Source of the DNA: Thalassotalea sp. LPB0316
GTDB taxonomy: Bacteria > Pseudomonadota > Gammaproteobacteria > Enterobacterales > Alteromonadaceae
DNA length: 64,000 bases
NCBI RefSeq assembly: GCF_014898095.1
Contig: NZ_CP062946.1
Span: 2,790,001 to 2,854,000, forward strand
Reading direction: 5' to 3'
Below, in pieces: positions 25,215 through 33,439 of the stretch. Each line of letters starts with the position of its first letter. Position 1 is the stretch's first letter. The translations under genes and the position numbers were made by a program. A model generated the notes under the pieces. It worked only from the letters and a program-made list of their open reading frames with translations, searched no databases and was not told the origin of the DNA.

Positions 25215-25907
25215 TTACTTGAACAGTGCTATTTCGTCTTCAGTTAAATAGCGCCACTGACCAAAATCTAAGGTTGTATCTAAACTGATACTACCAATTT
25301 TTTCTCGATGTAATTCAATGACTTTATTGCCAACTGCTGCAAGCATGCGTTTCACCTGATGATATTTCCCTTCGCTGATCGTCAGTAACATTTGGCGACT
25401 ATCAATCACCTCAACCATTGCTGGCTTGGTCATCGCTTTTTCGTTGTGCAGCTCTACACCTTGCTCAAGTGCGCTTACCATGTCATCGGTAATATCGACA
25501 CGCGTGATCACACGATATGTTTTCTGGCAGCCTTTATTTGGCGACGTAATATTATGCGACCACTTTCCGTCATCGGTAATGAGTACAAGCCCGGTGGTAT
25601 CGACATCAAGGCGACCAGCAATGTGTAAATCAAATACCCGTTCAACATCAATTAAATGCAATATCGACGGATAGACTTCATCGGTTGTTGAGCAAATCAT
25701 CTCTTCAGGTTTGTTTAACATAATATAGCGATGACCAATCAGACTAATCACTTCCTCTTCAATCTTAACGACATCCCCTTCACCGAGTTTACAGGCTGCT
25801 GATGTTGTAACTTGGTCATTAACCGTGACTAATTTAGCCTTGAGCAATTTCTTGGCATCATTGCGTGTTAATTCGGTACTTTTGCAAATAAATTTATCTA
25901 ATCGCAT
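25215..25907 (-). CDS. rsuA: 16S rRNA pseudouridine(516) synthase
   Basis: Modifies U516 of 16S rRNA. From ATG at 25907 the protein (230 residues) begins MRLDKFICKSTELTRNDA, the S4-domain start normal for RsuA; an ATG 30 nt further upstream lacks a ribosome-binding sequence. Motifs: S4 domain residues 1-55, then the catalytic AGRLDVDTTGL with Asp101, and the late GKYHQVKRMLAAVGN block. It heads a two-gene unit with the YjbR-like gene. Confidence 0.92.
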   Translation of the reverse strand: MRLDKFICKSTELTRNDAKKLLKAKLVTVNDQVTTSAACKLGEGDVVKIEEEVISLIGHRYIMLNKPEEMICSTTDEVYPSILHLIDVERVFDLHIAGRLDVDTTGLVLITDDGKWSHNITSPNKGCQKTYRVITRVDITDDMVSALEQGVELHNEKAMTKPAMVEVIDSRQMLLTISEGKYHQVKRMLAAVGNKVIELHREKIGSISLDTTLDFGQWRYLTEDEIALFK

Positions 25908-26017
25908 AACTAAAACCTTGATTATCTTGACCGGCATTATCGCATAGCAAACACAATATAGTTAAGTTCAATCCTTACTAAAAACAACACTAAGTAAAAT
26001 ATTTAAGACCCCAAGTA

Positions 26018-26075
26018 AAAAATATTTGACACGATAAAAAAGTCAAACTAAAGTTACACCATGTCAAATATTTTT
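26018..26075 (+). promoter_or_regulatory. Promoter bracketed by a 14-bp perfect inverted repeat
   Basis: aaaaatatttgaca (26018-26031) and tgtcaaatattttt (26062-26075) are exact inverse complements 30 bp apart. The left arm contains a perfect -35 (TTGACA, 26026-26031); 17 bp later is TAAAGT (26049-26054) as -10. The right arm falls near the transcription start. This fits an operator pair for the XRE repressor encoded two genes downstream, an inference. Confidence 0.7.
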
Positions 26076-26097
26076 AACATGAGTTTAGGAAGAAGTT

Positions 26098-26559
26098 ATG
26101 TCGTTTGTTCACAAGAGTGTTTGGGTTCAATTTTTAATTACCCTGTTTATTGGCTACCACTACGCTAGCAGTTTTTATTATTTATTTGATACTAATCAGC
26201 TAACTAATGAGCGTTATACCGAGTTACTATTGTTTACTGCTTTTCAATTGGTAGTGCTAAATATCATAGTTCACACCGTTGTCGCTGTATTGAGTAACAA
26301 AGATGAAGTTGAACAAGAAAAAGATGAACGCGATGTCTTAATCGGTTTAAAAGGTGGCAATGTAGCCTATAACACATTAAGTGCATGGGTAGTTTTTGTC
26401 TTGGTTAGCCTGTGGCTAACATCACTGGAAAATGCGCGATTTTACTTTGATAGTTTAAGTGGTGAATTTAATGTCTTAAACATTTTACTGGTTGGTTTTT
26501 TAGTCGCTGAAATATTGCGTTTTTCAACTCAGCTTTACCATTATCAAAAAGGCATCTAA
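26098..26559 (+). CDS. Four-helix membrane protein paired with XRE regulator
   Basis: A 153-residue inner-membrane protein with about four helices (near residues 10-28, 42-66, 92-110 and 126-143). A charged cytoplasmic loop (NKDEVEQEKDERDVLIGLKGG) contains an EKDERD motif. Small DUF2178-like proteins that pair with XRE-type regulators look like this. The function is unknown; a sensor or antagonist of the adjacent regulator is one possibility. Strong ribosome-binding sequence aggaaga. The regulator gene begins 2 nt after its stop. Confidence 0.7.
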   Translation: MSFVHKSVWVQFLITLFIGYHYASSFYYLFDTNQLTNERYTELLLFTAFQLVVLNIIVHTVVAVLSNKDEVEQEKDERDVLIGLKGGNVAYNTLSAWVVFVLVSLWLTSLENARFYFDSLSGEFNVLNILLVGFLVAEILRFSTQLYHYQKGI

Positions 26560-26561
26560 CA

Positions 26562-26783
26562 ATGGCAAAAATTCTGGTTAATAACATCCGAGTTTTGCGC
26601 TTTAATCAATGTGAAATGACCCAACAAGCATTAGCTCAAGCCGTTGGTGTTTCAAGGCAAACGATTGTTGCTATTGAAAAAGGCAAGTACTCTCCATCAT
26701 TAGAAGTTGCCTTTAAGATTGCCGACGTGTTTAGCGTTCCTATCGAGCAAGTATTTGCTTATCAAGAACAAGCCGAAGACTAG
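26562..26783 (+). CDS. XRE-family helix-turn-helix regulator
   Basis: A 73-residue single-domain Cro/CI-like protein: VLRFNQCEMTQQALAQAVGVSRQTIVAIEKGKYSPSLEVAFKIADVF covers the five-helix HTH, with the recognition helix at VSRQTIVAIE. This is the compact type often encoded with a DUF2178-like membrane partner. It probably binds the inverted repeats around the promoter at 26018-26075. The stop codon is inside a 28-bp palindromic terminator. Confidence 0.9.
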   Translation: MAKILVNNIRVLRFNQCEMTQQALAQAVGVSRQTIVAIEKGKYSPSLEVAFKIADVFSVPIEQVFAYQEQAED

Positions 26784-26795
26784 TCTTCGGCTTGT
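26768..26795. terminator. Palindromic terminator overlapping the XRE stop codon
   Basis: acaagccgaagact (26768-26781) and agtcttcggcttgt (26782-26795) form a perfect 28-bp palindrome that includes the stop codon. It lies between convergent genes and may serve both. Confidence 0.65.
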
Positions 26796-26803
26796 CTTAT
26801 ACC

Positions 26804-27634
26804 TTACTCTTGAGCGCGTTGCCTCAATAGCACTTTTATTTCTTCCAGCTCGTGTTCAAGCTTTTCAATTTGTGCTCTACTGGCTGGCTCACCGCCTTCT
26901 TTGGATTCACCGTGAGACTCTGCTCTAAAGTTATTATGCTCCTCGCTCATCACTTCCAACACCGTACCGACCATCATATTTAAAAAGATAAAGGCGGTTA
27001 AAAAGATAAACGTTAAGTAGAAGATCCAGCTCATCGGGTAAACCGCCATAGTTTCATACATTACGTCAGTCCAGTCTTCAAATGTTGCCACTCGAAACAT
27101 GGTCAGCATAGCTATTGAGACATCGCCCCACAAGAATTCGTTTATCTCGTGAAATACGATTGAGCCAATTGCCGCGTAGATATAAAAAATCACGAACATC
27201 AACAGTGCGATATAGCCCATTCTTGGCAGCGCTTTTAACAACGCATTTATCAATAGTCTCAATTCAGGCACCATGGAGACTAATCGAAGCACTCTAAATA
27301 CGCGCAGTAGCCTTGCAATCAGCACACCTGAACCACCAGCAGGAATCAAGCTACCGATCACTATAATGGTATCAAAAATGTTCCAACCACTTTTGAAGAA
27401 CTGTGACTTTTTCGGCGTTGCCAAAAACCTGATGACAATTTCAAAGACGAAAAACAGCGTAACGGCGACATCTAAAACACCAAGCACCTGAATAACTGAC
27501 GCAGGTAGGTTGTGAGTTTTAGCACCTACGAGTAATGCCGAAAGAATAATAACGGCGATCACTATGCCTTGAAAAATTTTTGAATTATCAACGCGTTTTA
27601 AACGGCGTTGAAACTTAAAAACCATCGACGACAT
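26804..27634 (-). CDS. Bacterial voltage-gated cation channel (NaChBac/BacNaV superfamily)
   Basis: A 276-residue six-helix channel subunit. S4 at residues 104-129 carries spaced arginines (R108, R111, R114, R117 in IARLLRVFRVLRL). The pore has the filter TFEDWTD at 184-190, and S6 is IFLNMMVGTVLEV. A C-terminal coiled coil (RAQIEKLEHELEEIKVLL, 253-270) would assemble the tetramer. Typical sodium channels have TLESWS at the filter; the two extra acidic residues here recall calcium-permeable variants. Its ATG directly follows the stop of the upstream hydrolase gene, implying coupling. Confidence 0.9.
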   Translation of the reverse strand: MSSMVFKFQRRLKRVDNSKIFQGIVIAVIILSALLVGAKTHNLPASVIQVLGVLDVAVTLFFVFEIVIRFLATPKKSQFFKSGWNIFDTIIVIGSLIPAGGSGVLIARLLRVFRVLRLVSMVPELRLLINALLKALPRMGYIALLMFVIFYIYAAIGSIVFHEINEFLWGDVSIAMLTMFRVATFEDWTDVMYETMAVYPMSWIFYLTFIFLTAFIFLNMMVGTVLEVMSEEHNNFRAESHGESKEGGEPASRAQIEKLEHELEEIKVLLRQRAQE

Positions 27635-28279
27635 TTATCGCACTCCATCACCAACAAACGGATTAGAGCGGCGCTCTTCACCAAACGTACTCATCGGCCC
27701 GTGACCCGGAATAAATTTCACATCATCGCCAAGTGGGAATAAATTTTCACGAATCGACTTGATCAAGGTTGGGTGATCGCCACGTGGAAAATCTGTCCGG
27801 CCAATAGAGCCTTTAAATAACACATCGCCCACCTGTGCAAGTTTGGTTTTAGGATCAAAAAACACGACGTGGCCGGGGGTATGGCCTGGGCAAAAGTATA
27901 CTTCTAGTTCAACATTGCCAAATTGAACGGTATCGCCCTGCTCTAACCAACGATCAGTGGTAAAATGTTCCGCATGGGCAAAGCCAAAGCGCTCTTTTTG
28001 CATCGGAATCAAATCAATCCAGAACTGATCTTCTTTATGGGGTCCTTCGATATTGACCTTAAAATAGTCGGCGATATCTTTAGTTGCGCCAGCGTGATCG
28101 ATATGCGCATGGGTGAGCAGAACCTTAGTGACTTTTACCTTATTTTGTTCAACAGCAGCTTTGATTAACTGTGCATCACCACCGGGATCGACAATCGCCC
28201 CTTCTAGCGTTTCATCACACCAAAACAAGGTACAATTTTGTTGAAATGGTGTAACGGGAATAATTTGATAGCGCAACAT
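27635..28279 (-). CDS. gloC: MBL-fold hydrolase, GloC/YcbL-type glyoxalase II
   Basis: ATG at 28279 gives 214 residues starting MLRYQIIPVTPFQQNC, the normal GloC/YcbL N-terminus; a TTG 9 nt upstream is less likely. Metal-binding motif THAHIDH near residues 56-62, then CPGHTPGHVVF, GDVLFKGSIGRTDFPRGD and the final FIPGHGPMSTFGEE. Known members hydrolyse S-lactoylglutathione in methylglyoxal detoxification. The stop codon is immediately followed by the channel ATG. Confidence 0.88.
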   Translation of the reverse strand: MLRYQIIPVTPFQQNCTLFWCDETLEGAIVDPGGDAQLIKAAVEQNKVKVTKVLLTHAHIDHAGATKDIADYFKVNIEGPHKEDQFWIDLIPMQKERFGFAHAEHFTTDRWLEQGDTVQFGNVELEVYFCPGHTPGHVVFFDPKTKLAQVGDVLFKGSIGRTDFPRGDHPTLIKSIRENLFPLGDDVKFIPGHGPMSTFGEERRSNPFVGDGVR

Positions 28280-28591
28280 AGCGAACAACCTTTCTCTTTT
28301 TTTATCGGCTTAAATAGCGGTTAATGGTCGGTATTATAGATTTATTGGGATGACAAGATAAATAGCCAAGCGCTAGTTAGCAAAAATTTTACTGATGAAT
28401 GTAAATATCTATGTCTACTGACACATTTCACAGGCAATTTGACGAGATAACAATCAAGTACTTAGCGATGAGTTGCAGAAATATGCGTTAGGTTTATTTA
28501 CATTCACCCACGCTTTAGAAACACTTTATCGGTTCGAAAGTGCCATGATTACTTTGCCAGTTAGGCATTATCATAAAAACGGAGAGATACC
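28280..28591. other. Intergenic region between gloC and DUF3718-like gene
   Basis: About 310 bp with promoters for two divergent genes. No gene, RNA or clear operator was seen. Confidence 0.35.
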
Positions 28592-28936
28592 ATGGCTAAG
28601 TTAATTAAATCAGTAGCAACACTATCAGCAACTATTGGCGCTTTAATGTTTTCATCAATTAGCGCTGCAGACATGCAGCCCCAACTAGAAAGAGCTCTAG
28701 TAAAAACCTGTGAAGCAGCAATGAGTGATAAACCGATTAAACTAAAAGTTGCAATGGACGATTACGACTTGAACGAACGCGATGTTGCACTCGGTGTAAT
28801 GTGTAATAATGTAGACATTATTACCTTTGCCGAACAACACGGAGCTTATCAAACAGCTCAACGCTTACAAAACAGCATAGGTAATGTAAACATCATTGAT
28901 GTTGCTGCGCTGAGTAAAGTCAACGTTAACTTCTAA
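28592..28936 (+). CDS. Small exported DUF3718-like protein
   Basis: A 114-residue protein with a signal peptide (residues 1-25, ending SISAA). The mature part contains LVKTCEAAMSDKPIKLKVAMDDYDLNERDVALGVMCNNVDI, matching the DUF3718 pattern with two conserved cysteines (probably one disulfide). Periplasmic, function unknown. It stands alone; a good ribosome-binding sequence (ggagag) precedes the ATG. Confidence 0.78.
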   Translation: MAKLIKSVATLSATIGALMFSSISAADMQPQLERALVKTCEAAMSDKPIKLKVAMDDYDLNERDVALGVMCNNVDIITFAEQHGAYQTAQRLQNSIGNVNIIDVAALSKVNVNF

Positions 28937-29099
28937 GAATTCGTGCTCGCTGTACGTATACTCCCCTATAGAGTTTTGTAGTTATAGGGGGTTCATCACT
29001 TAAATTATTGTTCTCATTACAATCTAAAACAATTAATACTTCACTAATGCCTGACAACTGGGTAAGCTTTCCTATAAAAAAACAATAACAAGATTTTCT

Positions 29100-30431
29100 A
29101 TGGCATTACGAGATTCATTTCATTCGCGGATCGGCTTTGTGCTAGCCGCAGCAGGTAGCGCAATTGGTTTAGGTAACATCTGGGGGTTTCCTACCAACGC
29201 GGCCAATAACGGCGGTGGCGCCTTTCTATTCGTCTACCTTATCGTCACTTTTTTACTAGCTTTACCTGCGCTATATGCAGAAATATACATAGGTAATCAG
29301 GCACAAAAAAACCCAGTATCAGCACTTGGTGAAGCCTGCCAGGACAAAATGCCGAAAGTCGGTCGATTTGCCGGTAAAATTGGCCTTGTCGGCGCCATGA
29401 TGATGCTCAGCTTTTATACCATTGTCGCGGGTTGGATGTTATCACACGCCCTCAGTGGTATTTCAGCTTTAGCCGGCATGAATGAGATATCAGCTTGGTT
29501 AGCAAGCGACTCAACCTTGCGCAATATTGTTTTTACGCCCATTTTTATCATTCTAGGTGCTCTAATTATCCATCAGGGCGTTCATAAAGGCATCGAAAAA
29601 TGGTCAAGCCGATTAATGCCTATCCTACTCGTCATGTTGATATGTTTGATAGGCTACATTCTTCAGCAAGACGGTGCTAGTGAAGGCTTAAAGCAGTATT
29701 TAATTCCCGATTTTTCTCGTATTACTGAGCCCAAATTAGTGATTTCCGCTATGGGACAAGCATTTTTCTCGCTAAGTATCGGTGTCGGCGGCATGATGAT
29801 TTACGGCTCATACATGGAGAAAGATAAAGACCTAGGCAAACTGGTACTTTCTATTGGTGCTCTAGATACGCTCATTGCCTTTCTTGCCGGACTATTAATT
29901 ATTCCCGCACTTTATGTCGCTAAACACGCAGGTCAAGAAGTATTTGCTGGCGGTGATTTAATAGGTGAAGGTCAGCTTATTTTTAATATTCTTCCGACTT
30001 TGTTTAACTCCATGGGTGATATCGGCTTAGTGGTTTCTTCAGCGTTTTTTGCACTGTTGTCAATTGCCGCGCTAACGTCGACTATTTCTTCAACAGAAGT
30101 GCCCGTCTCTTATTTAGTAGAAGAAAAGTCCCTCAGTCGCACAAAGGCTACCTGGTTGGTTTCTGCGATTGTGTTGGTTGCAAGTATGACATTAGTGGCA
30201 TTTTTTGATGTTTTATTTGGCCTAGTTATTAGAGGCTTAACCACTATTTTACAACCATTGAGCTGTTTGTTTTATTTCATTGTTGTTGGCTGGATTTGGC
30301 AGCGCGGTAACAAACTTAAAGATCATGCGGTGCTTAACCAGCGTCCTTGGTTAAAATATTGGGGTTACTACTTGCAGTATGTTTGCCCTGTACTTTTGTT
30401 GTTAGTTTTCTATAACGTAGCACTAGCTTAG
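29100..30431 (+). CDS. Sodium-dependent NSS (SNF) family transporter
   Basis: A 443-residue inner-membrane transporter with about 11 helices. The start, RIGFVLAAAGSAIGLGNIWGFPTNAANNGGGAFL, is the conserved helix-1 unwound substrate/sodium site of neurotransmitter:sodium symporters; FSLSIGVGGMMIYGSYM is the helix-6 counterpart. Substrates in this family are amino acids or similar compounds; which one is not visible here. It is followed 53 nt later by a PMP3-family microprotein gene. Confidence 0.92.
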   Translation: MALRDSFHSRIGFVLAAAGSAIGLGNIWGFPTNAANNGGGAFLFVYLIVTFLLALPALYAEIYIGNQAQKNPVSALGEACQDKMPKVGRFAGKIGLVGAMMMLSFYTIVAGWMLSHALSGISALAGMNEISAWLASDSTLRNIVFTPIFIILGALIIHQGVHKGIEKWSSRLMPILLVMLICLIGYILQQDGASEGLKQYLIPDFSRITEPKLVISAMGQAFFSLSIGVGGMMIYGSYMEKDKDLGKLVLSIGALDTLIAFLAGLLIIPALYVAKHAGQEVFAGGDLIGEGQLIFNILPTLFNSMGDIGLVVSSAFFALLSIAALTSTISSTEVPVSYLVEEKSLSRTKATWLVSAIVLVASMTLVAFFDVLFGLVIRGLTTILQPLSCLFYFIVVGWIWQRGNKLKDHAVLNQRPWLKYWGYYLQYVCPVLLLLVFYNVALA

Positions 30432-30484
30432 TTGCGGTTTAACTGAAGCGACACTGCTGTAGAATAATGTTTTCGGAGCAATAT

Positions 30485-30646
30485 ATGAATAAAGTTGTCC
30501 ACATTATCATAGCGATACTACTGCCACCTCTCGCAGTATTTTTAAAAAATGGCGCAGGTAAAGATCTATTAATTAATATTTTATTGTGCTGTTTGTTTTG
30601 GCTACCAGCGATAATACACGCACTGTGGTTAGTCACAAAAGACTGA
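30485..30646 (+). CDS. PMP3/YqaE-family (UPF0057) membrane microprotein
   Basis: A 53-residue protein with two membrane helices. ILLPPLAVFLKNGAGKDLLINILLCCLFWLPAIIHALWLV follows the PMP3 pattern closely (PP-A-F...G, then N-LL-....PG/A-IHA-W). Family members are linked to membrane potential and cold or salt response in bacteria, yeast and plants. A ggag ribosome-binding sequence sits a few bases upstream. It lies between the NSS transporter and a strong terminator and may be transcribed with the transporter. Confidence 0.88.
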   Translation: MNKVVHIIIAILLPPLAVFLKNGAGKDLLINILLCCLFWLPAIIHALWLVTKD

Positions 30647-30668
30647 CGATAAACTTAATATTCAAAGT

Positions 30669-30698
30669 AAAAGACCCAAGCTATTGCTTGGGTCTTTT
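30669..30698 (+). terminator. Rho-independent terminator after PMP3 gene
   Basis: A 13-bp stem (aaaagacccaagc, 30669-30681, and gcttgggtctttt, 30686-30698) with a tatt loop and flanking T run. It lies between convergent genes and is usable by both. Confidence 0.9.
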
Positions 30699-30756
30699 GT
30701 TTCTGCAACCGTTTGATTGTATTTTTACTACTTACCACTATCAGTGGCAAAATCAA

Positions 30757-31956
30757 TTATTTCGTCACGTTGTTACGACCACGTTTTTTAGCTTTATATA
30801 GCAGCTCATCGGCGCTTTTTAATACTTGCTCAAAGCTCTGTCCTGAACTTCGCTGAGCAACGCCGATAGAAATTGTCACGCTAACCATTTTTTCTTGCAT
30901 GGTAGGTTTGTTCTTCGGATCTCTATCTTTTTTAGTTTTGCGCACACCCTGGCGAATAACCATCTGATAATCGGCAATAGACTGTCGTAAATTATCTAAC
31001 TCGTCAAATACTTGCTCTGCATTTTTACGAGGAAATACCACGGTGAATTCCTCACCGCCGTATCGAAACACCTTGCCACCGGCTTTTACTTGCTTAAGTT
31101 TAGCCGCAACCAGTTTTAAGACCTGATCGCCAATATCATGACCGTAGGTGTCATTAAACTTTTTAAAGTGATCAACGTCCATCATCGCGACACTGTATTT
31201 ACGCCCTAAAGACAGCGCTAGTTGATTTAACGCACGTCGAGATGGCAGGCCGGTTAACTCGTCGCGATAAGCGAGAAAATAAGAGCTTGCGATAACACTA
31301 ATTAGGTAATAACAAACCAATAGCGTTAATGATAATTGCCAACTAATCACATTGATATTAGCCTGTGTTAAATACCATAAAACCACGCTAGCAAGGGCTG
31401 CGGGGTAAAATAGATGCGTCGTTTTTAAGCTTTTCACTAGATAGATCAAGATAACGCTCATCAGTGGTAACTCAATTGATAAATAAGGCTTTACCACCTG
31501 AAAATAAGTATTGTCTTTGGCGATTTCCATTAAGGTATCTACCCCGAGAAGCCAAGCTTGAGCAAATAAATAGGCGACAACAAACAAGGCGATTCGGGAG
31601 ACAAGGTGAATGGAAAACAAACTTCGATCTTTTAAAAAAGCCAAACCGCCAAAAAAGAAAATAACCGATAAATTGACGATTTCAGGCGTTATCACCCAGT
31701 GCTCAGTCAAGTTAACAAGTTTCAGCTCAAGTACTAAAACAAGGGCAAAAAGAGCAATAAGCAACGCAAATCGAGAGTGGTTAAACTGGCTTGCAAATAA
31801 AAAGCTGATCAACATCAACAAAGCGAGCTGGTTGACTGAGATATCATTTACCCATTGCGCCACAAACGGAACTTGGCTAACAACAACCAATGACATCAAC
31901 AAAAAACAGATACTGACGAGACTAGTTTTAACACCAATAAACTTTGTCACATACAT
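30757..31956 (-). CDS. Membrane-anchored GGDEF diguanylate cyclase
   Basis: ATG at 31956 gives 399 residues. The N-terminal half has about seven hydrophobic helices (to about residue 220), probably a membrane sensor. The C-terminal GGDEF domain begins near ELTGLPSRRALNQLALSLG, with MMDVDHFKKFNDTYGHDIGD as the metal/GTP site and FRYGGEEF as the active-site GGEEF, so it should be catalytically active in making c-di-GMP. No EAL domain and no RxxD inhibitory site at the usual place. The signal sensed is unknown. Confidence 0.9.
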   Translation of the reverse strand: MYVTKFIGVKTSLVSICFLLMSLVVVSQVPFVAQWVNDISVNQLALLMLISFLFASQFNHSRFALLIALFALVLVLELKLVNLTEHWVITPEIVNLSVIFFFGGLAFLKDRSLFSIHLVSRIALFVVAYLFAQAWLLGVDTLMEIAKDNTYFQVVKPYLSIELPLMSVILIYLVKSLKTTHLFYPAALASVVLWYLTQANINVISWQLSLTLLVCYYLISVIASSYFLAYRDELTGLPSRRALNQLALSLGRKYSVAMMDVDHFKKFNDTYGHDIGDQVLKLVAAKLKQVKAGGKVFRYGGEEFTVVFPRKNAEQVFDELDNLRQSIADYQMVIRQGVRKTKKDRDPKNKPTMQEKMVSVTISIGVAQRSSGQSFEQVLKSADELLYKAKKRGRNNVTK

Positions 31957-32060
31957 CCCCAATTTCGAATTTAACGTGTACTACCAAGTGAATTTCACAC
32001 TGACATGTTATCACATACACAATACAAAGGCGTTGACTAAGCCTCACCTGATAGTGGAAT

Positions 32061-33329
32061 TTAAGGCTTTATTTTCGCAACTTTATCATGCGCTAAACTC
32101 GTATCAACTTGCTCAATTTTTTCAAACCGACTGGCGATTTTATTGGCTGAAGTATTGATTTGTTTAACATCAGTTGCGGCTTGATCAATGTGCTTAGCCA
32201 AGTTATCAAAGCGTGTTCTAAAGCGAGCAAAGTCAACCGATAAATGACTCAAGTGTGCTTGAATAATGTGTACTTGCTCCTTAGTCGCTTCATCTTTGAT
32301 CACCGCTCTTGCTGTCGTCAAAATCGCCATTAGCGTTGTTGGTGAGGCTAGCCATACCCGTTTTTGATTGGCAAGCTCAACTAAATCAGCATGATGAGCA
32401 TGAATTTCGGCAAATACTGCTTCGGCAGGAATAAACATGACTGCGCCCTGGGCGGTCTCGCGCTCGATTAAATATTTACTGGCTATATCGTTGATATGCT
32501 TTTTAATGTCCTGCTTAAATTGACGTTGGGCTTGTTTGCGTTCAATTTCCGGCAAAGAAATATCGGTTAACGTGCGATAGCTCTCTAGCGGAAACTTAGC
32601 ATCGACCACAACATTACCGGTAGGTTCAGGTAAAAACAAAACACAATCTGCCACTTTACCATTGGACAAGGTATGTTGAATGGCAAAGTGCTCCTCTGGA
32701 AGCACGTTGCGGATTAAGCTATTGAGTTGAACCTCGCCGAAGGCACCACGAGAGCGTTTATCCGCTAACACTTCTTGCAAGCTAACCACGTTAGTCGAAA
32801 GCTCAGTAATTTTTTGCTGTGCATCATCAATTAACGCTAAGCGCTTGAGGATGTCATTAAATGTTTTCGTCGTTTTTTCAAAACCATCAGCTAAGCGTTT
32901 TTCTACTTGCTCACTAATACTTTGCAGGCGTTTATCCGTTGAATCTGTCAGCGCGTTAATATTTTTACTCAGCGTATTTGATAACTCTTCTCGGTTTTCC
33001 TTTGCGTGATGAGCAAGCGTTTGATGCAAATTTGCAAATGATTTTATTTGTTGTTCCGAGGTCTGCTGGTGAAATTCAGCTTGTTGGCGCATCAGTTTCA
33101 TGCGCAAATCGACGAGTTGTTGCTCCGTCGACATTTTCATCTCAACGGGTAATTTTTGTAATAGCGGTAGCGTTTGGGAAAGCTGCTCGTTAAGCAATAA
33201 TTGCTGACTCGCTAAATCGCGTATCGCTTTGCGCTGTGAGAGCACAACCATAAGTAAAACGACGCTTATCACAACAACACAAACCGCAGTGATAAGCGTT
33301 ATATTCCAGTGAGCCATTTGTTCGAACAT
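32061..33329 (-). CDS. rmuC: DNA recombination protein RmuC
   Basis: A 422-residue protein with one N-terminal membrane helix (residues about 10-30), a long coiled-coil region (about 35-165), then the RmuC nuclease-like domain with DCVLFLPEPTGNVVVDAKFPLESY and VMFIPAEAVFAEIHAHH. Family members limit DNA inversions between short repeats. It is a single gene, separated from the diguanylate cyclase gene by about 100 bp and from the SLC13 permease gene by about 110 bp. Confidence 0.92.
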   Translation of the reverse strand: MFEQMAHWNITLITAVCVVVISVVLLMVVLSQRKAIRDLASQQLLLNEQLSQTLPLLQKLPVEMKMSTEQQLVDLRMKLMRQQAEFHQQTSEQQIKSFANLHQTLAHHAKENREELSNTLSKNINALTDSTDKRLQSISEQVEKRLADGFEKTTKTFNDILKRLALIDDAQQKITELSTNVVSLQEVLADKRSRGAFGEVQLNSLIRNVLPEEHFAIQHTLSNGKVADCVLFLPEPTGNVVVDAKFPLESYRTLTDISLPEIERKQAQRQFKQDIKKHINDIASKYLIERETAQGAVMFIPAEAVFAEIHAHHADLVELANQKRVWLASPTTLMAILTTARAVIKDEATKEQVHIIQAHLSHLSVDFARFRTRFDNLAKHIDQAATDVKQINTSANKIASRFEKIEQVDTSLAHDKVAKIKP

Positions 33330-33439
33330 AACAACCTTAATCGCGCTTTTTTTTCGCTATAGTAGCGACAATCGCCAATAAGGTAAATTACCTCTTATCT
33401 CTTGTGCTTATTCTCTAGACAAAATCCGAGACAAAGTTT

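Noticed and set aside
28963..28990. cccctata...tatagggg hairpin after the DUF3718-like gene as a terminator
   Set aside because: Eight-bp arms with a 12-nt loop and no T tail; too weak to list as a terminator.
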